Below, one piece after another: positions 25,126 to 31,538 of a stretch of DNA of 43,798 nucleotides; position 1 is the first letter of the stretch, and every line of letters begins with the position of its first letter. Origin of the DNA: an uncultured cyanobacterium. Its GTDB lineage: Bacteria > Cyanobacteriota > Cyanobacteriia > PCC-6307 > Cyanobiaceae. The translations under genes and the position numbers were made by a program. A model generated the notes under the pieces. The model was not told the DNA's origin and did no database searches. It saw nothing but the letters and a program-made list of their open reading frames with translations. Location: contig CAIRWM010000090.1 of NCBI GenBank assembly GCA_903882285.1, positions 1 through 43,798 on the forward strand, given 5' to 3'.

Positions 25126-26252
25126 GCGATGCGGCCAGGCCGGGTGCCGGGGAGCTGGTCGCCGAAAGGGCTGCGGCGCTGGCGGCGCTCGTCACGCGCC
25201 CCTGGACGCTGATGGAGGTCTGCGGCGGCCAGACCCACGCGATCGTGCGCTGGGGGCTCGACCAGCTGCTGCCACCGGGACTGCGGCTGATCCACGGCCC
25301 CGGCTGTCCGGTGTGTGTGACCCCGGCGGCGACCCTCGATGCCGCCCAGCAGCTGGCCCGCCGGCCGGAGGTGATTCTCTGCTCTTACGGCGACATGCTG
25401 CGGGTGCCGGGCAGCTCCGGCGGCGACCTGCTCGGCGTGCGGGCCGCCGGAGGCGACGTGCGCCTGCTCACCTCGCCGCTGCAGGCGATCGCCCTGGCCC
25501 GCGAGCATCCCGGCCGCCAGGTGGTGTTTCTGGCGGTGGGCTTCGAGACCACGGCGCCGGCCACGGCCCTGCTGGCCCGCCAGGCCCTGGCTCTGGGGCT
25601 GACCAACCTGACGCTGCTCACGGCCCACGTGCGCGTGCCGCCGGCGATGGAGGCGATCGTGGCGGCGCCCGTCGAGCCCTCCGCAGGGAACAACGTCGTG
25701 CAGGGCTTTCTGGCGGCCGGCCATGTGTGTGCCGTGATGGGGACGGCGGAGCTGGAGGCGCTGGTAGACCGTCGCCAGGTGCCGGTGGTGGTCACCGGGT
25801 TCGAGCCCGCCGACCTGCTGGCGGGCCTGCTGGCCTGTGTGCAGCAGTTGGAGGCGGGGCAGGCGCGGGTGAGCAACGCCTATGGGCGGGTGGTGCGGCA
25901 GCAGGGCAATCCGGCGGCCCGGGCCCTGCTGCAGCGGGTCTTCACGGTGGTGGATCAGCCCTGGCGTGGCTTTGGCCCGATCGCCGGCGGCGGCCTGGCC
26001 CTGCGCCCCCCCTACGACGTGCTCGAGGCGCGGCGGCGCTTCGGCCTCGGCTCCGGGCCGACTGCGGAGCTGCAGCAGGTGCGGGAGGCGGAACCCGCTG
26101 GCCCCTGCATCGCCGGCACGATCCTGCGGGGGCGGGCCACCCCGGACCAGTGCCCGGCCTTCGGCACGGCCTGCACGCCGGAGCAGCCGCTCGGGGCGCC
26201 GATGGTGTCGAGCGAGGGGGCCTGTGCCGCCTGGTACCGCTACCGCCGATGA
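25119..26252 (+). CDS. hypD: hydrogenase maturation protein HypD
   Basis: 377 residues from the ATG at 25119; a GTG one codon later also fits and would give a GTGA overlap with the previous stop. HypD holds a [4Fe-4S] cluster and, with HypC, assembles Fe(CN)2CO. Family motifs are visible: MEVCGGQTHAIVRWG (about residue 28), IHGPGCPVCVTP, LAVGFETTAPATALL, VTGFEPADLLAGL, VSNAYGRVVRQQGNP. The Cys-rich end contains CIAGTILRGRATPDQCPAFG, FGTACTPEQPLGAPMVSSEGAC. All cluster cysteines appear present. The stop overlaps the hypE start as ATGA. Confidence 0.95.
   Translation: MVSDAARPGAGELVAERAAALAALVTRPWTLMEVCGGQTHAIVRWGLDQLLPPGLRLIHGPGCPVCVTPAATLDAAQQLARRPEVILCSYGDMLRVPGSSGGDLLGVRAAGGDVRLLTSPLQAIALAREHPGRQVVFLAVGFETTAPATALLARQALALGLTNLTLLTAHVRVPPAMEAIVAAPVEPSAGNNVVQGFLAAGHVCAVMGTAELEALVDRRQVPVVVTGFEPADLLAGLLACVQQLEAGQARVSNAYGRVVRQQGNPAARALLQRVFTVVDQPWRGFGPIAGGGLALRPPYDVLEARRRFGLGSGPTAELQQVREAEPAGPCIAGTILRGRATPDQCPAFGTACTPEQPLGAPMVSSEGACAAWYRYRR
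25484..25493. repeat. HIP1 palindrome, perfect 10-mer
   Basis: GGCGATCGCC inside hypD. Confidence 0.95.
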
Positions 26253-27271
26253 GCGAGCGCATCCAGCTGGCCCACGGCGGCGGCGGCACGCTGATGCAGC
26301 GGCTGATCGAGACGGAACTCCGCAGCCTCTACGCCGATCCGTCCGTGGTGCTGCACGACGCGGCCCGGCTGCAGTTGCCCCATGGGGGCCTGGCCTTCAC
26401 GACCGACGGCTACGTGGTGCAGCCGCTGGAGTTCCCCGGCGGCGACATCGGCCGCCTGGCGGTGTGCGGCACCGCCAACGACCTGGCCATGGCAGGGGCG
26501 CGGCCGCTGCATCTGAGTGTGGGCCTGATCCTGGAGGAGGGGCTGGAGCTGGCGCTGCTGCGGCGCATCGTCGCCTCGCTGGCCGCGGCAGCGCGTGAGT
26601 GCGGCATGACCGTGGTGACGGGGGACACCAAGGTGGTGGAGCGGGGCAAGGGCGACGGGGTGTTCATCACCACCAGCGGCATCGGCCTGGTGGAGTGCGC
26701 GGCGCCGATCGACCCCCTGGCGATCGCCCCCGGCGACCAGCTGCTGGTGAGCGGTGATCTGGGCCGCCATGGCGTGGCGATCCTGGCGGCCCGCCACGGA
26801 CTCGACCTGCAGCCGCCGCTGTTCAGCGACTGCGCTCCCCTCTGGCCGGCGGTGCAGGCCCTGCTGCAGGCGGGGGTGCGGCTGCACTGTCTGCGCGATC
26901 TCACCCGCGGCGGGCTGGCCAGTGCCCTGCAGGAACTGGCCGTGGTCCGGGGGCTGACCCTGCTGGTGGAGGAGGCGCGCCTGCCGGTGGCCGAGCCGGT
27001 GGCCCGTTGCTGTGAGGTGCTGGGCTTCGATCCGCTGCATCTGGCCAATGAGGGCCGCTTCGTGGCGGTGCTGCCGGCCGCCGATATGGAGGCGGCCCTG
27101 GCCGTGCTGTCTCCCCAGGGGGGTGCCTGGATCGGCGAGGTGCCCTCCTCCGAGGCCATGCGGGCGGCCACCCCGGAGCCCCCGGCGGGCCGGGTGCTGC
27201 TGCGCACCCCCTTCGGCAGCGAGCGCCTGCTGCTGCCCCTCAGCGGCGAGTTGCTGCCACGCATCTGCTGA
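26249..27271 (+). CDS. hypE: hydrogenase maturation protein HypE
   Basis: 340 residues from the ATG at 26249, overlapping the hypD stop. HypE accepts the carbamoyl group from HypF on its C-terminal cysteine and dehydrates it with ATP to a thiocyanate, the source of CN-. The PurM-like fold is clear: LAHGGGGTLMQRLIE at the start, TDGYVVQPLEFPGGDIGRLAVCGTANDLAMAGA near 52-80, VVTGDTKVVERGKGDG near 130, and LRDLTRGGLASALQEL near 218. The chain ends Pro-Arg-Ile-Cys, with the essential terminal Cys. This is the last hydrogenase gene; 40 bases separate it from the SDR gene. Confidence 0.96.
   Translation: MSERIQLAHGGGGTLMQRLIETELRSLYADPSVVLHDAARLQLPHGGLAFTTDGYVVQPLEFPGGDIGRLAVCGTANDLAMAGARPLHLSVGLILEEGLELALLRRIVASLAAAARECGMTVVTGDTKVVERGKGDGVFITTSGIGLVECAAPIDPLAIAPGDQLLVSGDLGRHGVAILAARHGLDLQPPLFSDCAPLWPAVQALLQAGVRLHCLRDLTRGGLASALQELAVVRGLTLLVEEARLPVAEPVARCCEVLGFDPLHLANEGRFVAVLPAADMEAALAVLSPQGGAWIGEVPSSEAMRAATPEPPAGRVLLRTPFGSERLLLPLSGELLPRIC
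26719..26728. repeat. HIP1 palindrome, perfect 10-mer
   Basis: GGCGATCGCC inside hypE. Confidence 0.95.
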
Positions 27272-27311
27272 ACCAGGGGCTTACGTTGACGGCCTCTGTG
27301 CCCTTCCCGCG

Positions 27312-28157
27312 ATGGCGACCAGCGCTGGCTCTTCGCCCGTGGCCCTCGTCACCGGAGCGTCCTCCGGCATCGGCCTGGCGGCGGCGCAGGCCCTGCTGGA
27401 TCGGGGCTTCACGGTGATCGGTGCGGCGCGGCGGCAGGAGCCGATGGCGCCGCTGGTGTCCGCCGGGCTGCGGCCGCTGGCGCTGGATCTCACCGATCCC
27501 GCGTCGATCGCGGCGGCGGTGGCCTGGCTGGGACAGGAGGTGCCCGGCGGTCTGGCGGTGCTGGTGAACAACGCTGGTTACGGCGCCTATGGCTCCGTGG
27601 AGGAGACGCCGCTGGCGGAAGCCCGCCGTCAGTTCGAGGTGAATCTCTTCGGCCTGGCCGACCTCACCCAGCGCCTGCTGCCGGCGATGCGGCAGCGTGG
27701 TTCCGGGCGGATCATCAACGTTTCGTCGATGGGGGGCCGCATCTACGCCCCGCTAGGGGCCTGGTATCACGCCTCCAAGCATGCCCTGGAGGGTTGGTCG
27801 GATTGCCTGCGGCTCGAGCTCGCTGACTTCGGCATCCGCGTCGTGGTGGTGCAGCCCGGCATCATCCGCACCGGCTTCGCCGACACGATGCACGAGCCCC
27901 TCCTGCAGCGCTCCGGTAGCGGCCCCTATGCCGCCCTGACCAGGGGTCTGCTCGCCGGCTTCGCCGATATCTACGACGCCCGCCGCGGTTCGCCGCCGGA
28001 GCTGGTGGGGCGCACGATCGCCGAGGCCGCCACCAGCTCCCGCCCCCGCACCCGCTACGTGGTGGGCTATCTGGCCCGGCCGCTGTTGCTGGTGCGCAAC
28101 CTGCTCGGCGACCGCGTCTACGACGCCGTCAGTCTGGCCAACTTCCGCCGGCGCTGA
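27312..28157 (+). CDS. short-chain dehydrogenase/reductase (SDR)
   Basis: 281 residues from the ATG at 27312; the longer open frame to the left overlaps hypE and is not coding. The Rossmann NAD(P)-binding motif TGASSGIGLAAA is near residue 15, an Arg-rich AARR turn after beta-2 favours NADPH, NNAG is near 85, the catalytic Ser in INVSSMGG, and Tyr-x3-Lys in YHASK. The C-terminal part is longer than in the shortest classical SDRs. The substrate is not evident. The gene follows hypE by 40 bases on the same strand and may be read through from the hydrogenase operon, but it has no known role in it. Confidence 0.88.
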   Translation: MATSAGSSPVALVTGASSGIGLAAAQALLDRGFTVIGAARRQEPMAPLVSAGLRPLALDLTDPASIAAAVAWLGQEVPGGLAVLVNNAGYGAYGSVEETPLAEARRQFEVNLFGLADLTQRLLPAMRQRGSGRIINVSSMGGRIYAPLGAWYHASKHALEGWSDCLRLELADFGIRVVVVQPGIIRTGFADTMHEPLLQRSGSGPYAALTRGLLAGFADIYDARRGSPPELVGRTIAEAATSSRPRTRYVVGYLARPLLLVRNLLGDRVYDAVSLANFRRR

Positions 28158-28185
28158 AGCCAAAAGGCTGCCAGCATGGGAGGTG

Positions 28186-29109
28186 ATGGAGCGTTCCGCT
28201 ACGTCCGCCGCCAACCTGGCCGCGGTGCCGATCCCCCTGGCCGAGCTGCCGCCACTGCCGCCGCTGCAGCTGGCGGTGCTGGGGCATGTGGAGGTGGTGA
28301 GCTTCGTGGGGGTGGAGCACCTGCCGCAGGCGGGGGAGATCGTCCAAGGCGGCGATGTGCTCGAGTGCCCTGCCGGCGGCGGGGCCGTGGTGGCAGTGCA
28401 GTTTGCCCGGCTCACCGGCCGGCCGGTGCCCTTCTTCACGGCGCTGGGCCGCGATGCCGCCGGCGAGCAGGCAGCGGCCGAGCTGACGGCGCTGGGACTG
28501 GAGCTGCATGTGGCCTGGCGTCCGACGCCCACCCGCCGTGCCATCACCTTTGTGGATGGCAACGGCGAGCGCACGATCACCGTGATCGGCGAGAGGCTGG
28601 CACCGGTCGCCGCCGATCTCCTGCCGTGGGAGCGGCTGGCCGCCTGTGAGGGGGTCTTCGTGACGGCGGCGGATCCGGCGGCTCTGCGGTTGGCCCGTGC
28701 CGCCCCGGTGCTTGCGGCGACGCCGCGGGTGCGCCTGCCCGTGCTGCAACAGGCGGGGGTGCGGCTCGATGCCCTGATCGGCAGCGCCCTCGATCCCGGC
28801 GAGAGCTACCGGCCAGGGGATCTCGATCCAGCGCCCGCGCTGGTGATTGCCACCGAGGGGGCCCGCGGCGGCTCGGTGCAGCCGGGTGGACGCTTTGCCG
28901 CGCCCCGGCGGCAACGGCCGGTGCGCGACACCTACGGCGCCGGTGACTCCTTCGCGGCGGCGGTGACGGCGGCCCTGGCGGCCGGCTGGACGCTGCCCCA
29001 GACCCTCAGCCTCGGCGCCCACTGCGGCGCCGCCTGCCTCGATGGACGCGGCCCCTATGCGGGCCAGCTGGCGGGGCCGGCCCTCGGGCGGCCCCTGCCC
29101 TCACAATGA
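28186..29109 (+). CDS. PfkB-family carbohydrate/nucleoside kinase
   Basis: 307 residues from the ATG at 28186; a GTG one codon earlier is possible. The Gly-rich region CPAGGGAVVAVQFARLTG near 60-75 is the PfkB signature 1, with FTALGRDAAGEQ. The ATP-site and catalytic Asp lie in DTYGAGDSFAAAVTAAL near residue 245, PfkB signature 2. The family phosphorylates sugars or nucleosides such as ribokinase or adenosine kinase; the substrate is not clear. The stop overlaps the ATG of a 54-codon open frame (ATGA). Confidence 0.85.
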   Translation: MERSATSAANLAAVPIPLAELPPLPPLQLAVLGHVEVVSFVGVEHLPQAGEIVQGGDVLECPAGGGAVVAVQFARLTGRPVPFFTALGRDAAGEQAAAELTALGLELHVAWRPTPTRRAITFVDGNGERTITVIGERLAPVAADLLPWERLAACEGVFVTAADPAALRLARAAPVLAATPRVRLPVLQQAGVRLDALIGSALDPGESYRPGDLDPAPALVIATEGARGGSVQPGGRFAAPRRQRPVRDTYGAGDSFAAAVTAALAAGWTLPQTLSLGAHCGAACLDGRGPYAGQLAGPALGRPLPSQ

Positions 29110-29270
29110 AGGTCTCTCTCCCGGTGGCCCAGGCCATGGTGCAACCCAGCCAACCCCTGCCCAGCGCTGATCTGGCCCTGTTGCGCTGCGCCTTCGCCGT
29201 CGCGATGTGCTCCTGGGCCTACAGCCCCAGCCCGATTCCGGCTCCTTTCGGTGACGGCTCCTTTGGGTGA
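29106..29270 (+). CDS. possible 54-residue small protein coupled to the PfkB gene
   Basis: The ATG at 29106 sits in a four-base overlap with the PfkB stop. The frame gives 54 residues: a polar start (MKVSLPVAQAMVQPSQ), then a hydrophobic stretch LALLRCAFAVAMCSWAY, and a Pro/Gly-rich end made by a short tandem repeat. The four-base overlap matches the coupling used throughout the upstream operon, the main support. No homologue recognised; it may be a chance frame or a remnant. Confidence 0.3.
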   Translation: MKVSLPVAQAMVQPSQPLPSADLALLRCAFAVAMCSWAYSPSPIPAPFGDGSFG

Positions 29271-29271
29271 C
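29240..29271. repeat. 16-base tandem repeat
   Basis: Two adjacent 16-base units (29240-29255 and 29256-29271) differ at one base (GGCTCCTTTCGGTGAC and GGCTCCTTTGGGTGAC). The second unit carries the stop of the small frame. It borders the degraded 5' region of the YjbQ-like fragment. Confidence 0.85.
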
Positions 29272-29380
29272 GGCGGCCTAGGGGGCGCGGGGCAGATCCG
29301 GGGGCTCTCGGCGCGGCCGTTCTGAGCGCGCCTCTTCCCCGCGCTCGCCTGCGACGCTCCCATGACCGCTTCGGTAGGGG
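29271..29380. other. GC-rich spacer where the N-terminus of the YjbQ-like gene should be
   Basis: In the frame of the following gene there are stops at 29363-29365 and 29375-29377, so no coding extension is possible. A pair GCGCGGGG (29285-29292) and CCCCGCGC (29337-29344) could form a long-loop hairpin. No gene seen. Confidence 0.5.
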
Positions 29381-29647
29381 ATGCGGCAGGGGCTGGTGGT
29401 GGCCGTCGGACAGCACACCACCACCGCCCTGGTGCTCAACGAGAACGAGGAGCGGCTGCTGGCCGACATCGAGCAGTTCTTCCTGGCTTTGGCCCCGCCG
29501 CAGAGCCCCTGGCTCCACAACGACCTGCACCTGCGGCGCGACATTCCCGCCGATGAACCGCGCAATGCCCATGCCCACCTGATCGCGCTGATGCTCGGTA
29601 ACCAGCTCAGCCTGCCGGTGCTGCTGCAGCTGCGCCTGGAGGCCTGA
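29381..29647 (+). pseudogene. truncated YjbQ/UPF0047-family gene
   Basis: The 88 residues match the middle of the YjbQ (UPF0047) family: GLVVAVGQHTTTALVLNENE corresponds to the conserved HTT/S-x-A-x-x-x-N-E motif, then a DIPADEPRNAHAHLIALMLGNQLSLPV segment. Full-length members have about 140 residues. Here roughly 40 N-terminal residues are missing because stop codons block the frame upstream, and the C-terminal G-x-L-x-L-G-x-W-Q segment is replaced by a few residues before a stop. The family has been linked to a weak thiamine-phosphate synthase activity, but its role is not settled. Most likely a decayed gene; sequencing error would be an alternative. Confidence 0.55.
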
Positions 29648-29690
29648 GCTCCGGGATCTGGGCCTTGAAGAAGACCCGTTAGCGTGAGTG

Positions 29691-30776
29691 ATGGATTCTG
29701 CGGCCTGTGCGTCCTCCATGCCCCAGGGTTCCGTGCGCCCCCTGTTGATCGCTCTTGCCGGGGGGACGCTGCTGTTGGCCGCCGGCCTGGGAGGTCGCCT
29801 GGCCCTTTCCCCGGGAGGGGCGGCTGACGCCGAACCGCTTCAGGCCGAATTCCAGAAGCCAGACGCCGCGCCAGCCCCCTTGGCGGTGCTGCCGGACACC
29901 CGGACGATCTCGGTGGCGCTGCCCAGCGATCCCTCCCTGCCCACCAGCGCTGACGGCCGCCACTACCCGCTGCTTCCCCCCGATCCCGCCGCGATCGCCA
30001 GCCTGCTCGCCGCGGTGGAGGAGGCGGTGCGCACGCCGGCCACCGCCGCCGAGGATCGGCCGGCCCTGGGTCATCAACAGCAGGTGATCTACCGGGTGCT
30101 GGCTCACCGCCGCGCCCTGGCGGATCAGGTGCGTCTCGCCTTGCCGCAGCGCTGGCGGCCGTTGTTTGATCACCATGTGGCGGCGCGGCGGGAGTTCATC
30201 GCCATGCATCCACCGCATCGCCGGCCCACCCAGCTGCCGGCTTGGCGGATCCTCGAGCCCGAACCGCCCGAGAATCTGCTGCGCTACTACCGCGAGGCCG
30301 CCGCCGCCACCGGCATTCCCTGGGAGGTGCTGGCCTCCGTCAACCTCGTGGAGAGCGGCATGGGCCGCATTGATGGCGTCTCGGTCGCCGATGCCCATGG
30401 GCCGATGCAGTTCCTGCCCAGCACCTGGGCGGAGCCCGGCATCGGCAACGGCGGCGACATCCGCGATCCGCGCACCGCCATTCACGCCGCCGCCCGCTAC
30501 CTGGTGCGCCGCGGTGGTCTCAAGGACATCCGCAAGGGGCTCTGGGGCTACAACAACAGCGATAATTACGGACGTGGCGTGCTCCACTACGCGGCGATCC
30601 TGCGGGATGATCCGTCTTCCTATCTCGGCCTCTATCACTGGCAGATTCACTACGCCGCCGCGGGCGGCGACCTCTGGCTACCGGCGGGCTATGTCCAGAG
30701 CCGGCCGATTCCGGTGGCCAGCTGGCTGAGGCTCTCGCCGGTGAGCCAGCCGCCACCGGGCTCCTCCGGCTACTGA
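29691..30776 (+). CDS. lytic transglycosylase-like (SLT/MltB-type) cell-wall protein
   Basis: 361 residues from the ATG at 29691 (or 29718). An N-terminal membrane anchor or signal (RPLLIALAGGTLLLAAGLGG) is followed by a Pro/Ala-rich linker and a helical region. The enzymatic domain starts near 205: GIPWEVLASVNLVESGMGRIDG contains the catalytic Glu in V-E-S-G-M, and DAHGPMQFLPSTWAE and NGGDIRDPRTAIHAAARYLVRRGG are the usual following helices. KGLWGYNNSDNYGRGVLHYA is also family-like. It would cut the glycan strands of peptidoglycan in the periplasm. The gene is 7 bases from the next gene. Confidence 0.85.
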   Translation: MDSAACASSMPQGSVRPLLIALAGGTLLLAAGLGGRLALSPGGAADAEPLQAEFQKPDAAPAPLAVLPDTRTISVALPSDPSLPTSADGRHYPLLPPDPAAIASLLAAVEEAVRTPATAAEDRPALGHQQQVIYRVLAHRRALADQVRLALPQRWRPLFDHHVAARREFIAMHPPHRRPTQLPAWRILEPEPPENLLRYYREAAAATGIPWEVLASVNLVESGMGRIDGVSVADAHGPMQFLPSTWAEPGIGNGGDIRDPRTAIHAAARYLVRRGGLKDIRKGLWGYNNSDNYGRGVLHYAAILRDDPSSYLGLYHWQIHYAAAGGDLWLPAGYVQSRPIPVASWLRLSPVSQPPPGSSGY

Positions 30777-30783
30777 GTTCCCC

Positions 30784-31065
30784 ATGGTCGCCAGCCTCGC
30801 CATCGGTCCGGTGGATGTCGATCCCGCCGCCCGCGAGTGGCTCGATCGCGAGACCCTGCAGCGGCTGGTGGCCCGGCACCGCCGCGGCGACTGGGGCGAG
30901 GTGGATGCCCGCGACGCCCGCGACAACACCATCGCCGCCTATCGCCAGCAGGGGCGCCTGCGCAGTGTTTATAACCTCGGCCACGGCCTGCAGGTGTGGG
31001 TGATCACCCACGACCTCGGCAAGGACAGCCTGCACACCGTGGTGCTGATTCCACGCGACGACTGA
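30784..31065 (+). CDS. small conserved protein of unknown function
   Basis: 93 residues from the ATG at 30784, 7 bases after the transglycosylase gene. The core RLVARHRRGDWGEVDARDARDN, then SVYNLGHGLQVWVITHDLG and a TVVLIPRDD end, resembles a family of about 80-90 residue proteins common on plasmids and in genomes, often mis-annotated as a type I restriction subunit. No function is established. The family match is from memory. It is single, with no methylase or nuclease next to it. Confidence 0.65.
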   Translation: MVASLAIGPVDVDPAAREWLDRETLQRLVARHRRGDWGEVDARDARDNTIAAYRQQGRLRSVYNLGHGLQVWVITHDLGKDSLHTVVLIPRDD

Positions 31066-31112
31066 GCCGGCCGCGCGATGGGGGACACTGGGACGTTGCG
31101 AAGACGGGAACG

Positions 31113-31538
31113 ATGAGCGCCGCCCTGGTCCCCGTGTCCTGGCCGTCAGCCACCGCCGACCGTGAGGTCCGACCTGAGCGCGAGGCCTCCAGGGTGGGCG
31201 GGGGCCATCGCCGCCGGGGCTTTGCGGCGCCGGCCGGCGCCGCGTCTGGGACGGGATCTGGGACGGGATCTGGGGCGGCGGCTAAGGGACGCAAGCGGCG
31301 CGGCAGCGGGCTAGCGGCCGCCGACCGCGGCCCCCTCGGCAAATGTCCCGACCTGGAGGCGATCGTGGCGCGTCAGCGCCTCGGCCTGCCCCTGGCCGGC
31401 CGTCTGCGTGAGGCGGAGGTGGCCCGGGCCTGGAAACAGGCCGCCGCCGAGCACCATCCCGATCGGGGTGGCGCGCTGGCGATGATGCAGTCCGTCAATG
31501 GGGCCCGCGATCTGCTGCTGGGGCGGGTTGTGGCCTGA
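31113..31538 (+). CDS. protein with C-terminal J-domain-like segment
   Basis: 141 residues from the ATG at 31113. The first 75 residues are low in complexity, basic, with SGTGSGTGSG. The last 60 residues have REAEVARAWKQAAAEHHPDRGGALAMMQSVNGARDLLL: the helix II, His-Pro-Asp (residues 115-117) and helix III pattern of a DnaJ J-domain. The HPD triad is what stimulates DnaK ATPase. It lacks the zinc-finger and substrate domains of DnaJ. It could be a specialised J-protein directing DnaK to a partner, or a J-like fold without function. The last 44 bases overlap the end of the P-type ATPase gene, tail to tail. Confidence 0.7.
   Translation: MSAALVPVSWPSATADREVRPEREASRVGGGHRRRGFAAPAGAASGTGSGTGSGAAAKGRKRRGSGLAAADRGPLGKCPDLEAIVARQRLGLPLAGRLREAEVARAWKQAAAEHHPDRGGALAMMQSVNGARDLLLGRVVA

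Noticed and set aside
30784..31065. A type I restriction-modification subunit
   Set aside because: The family is often labelled this way, but the protein is 93 residues, has no methylase or helicase motif and no restriction genes surround it.
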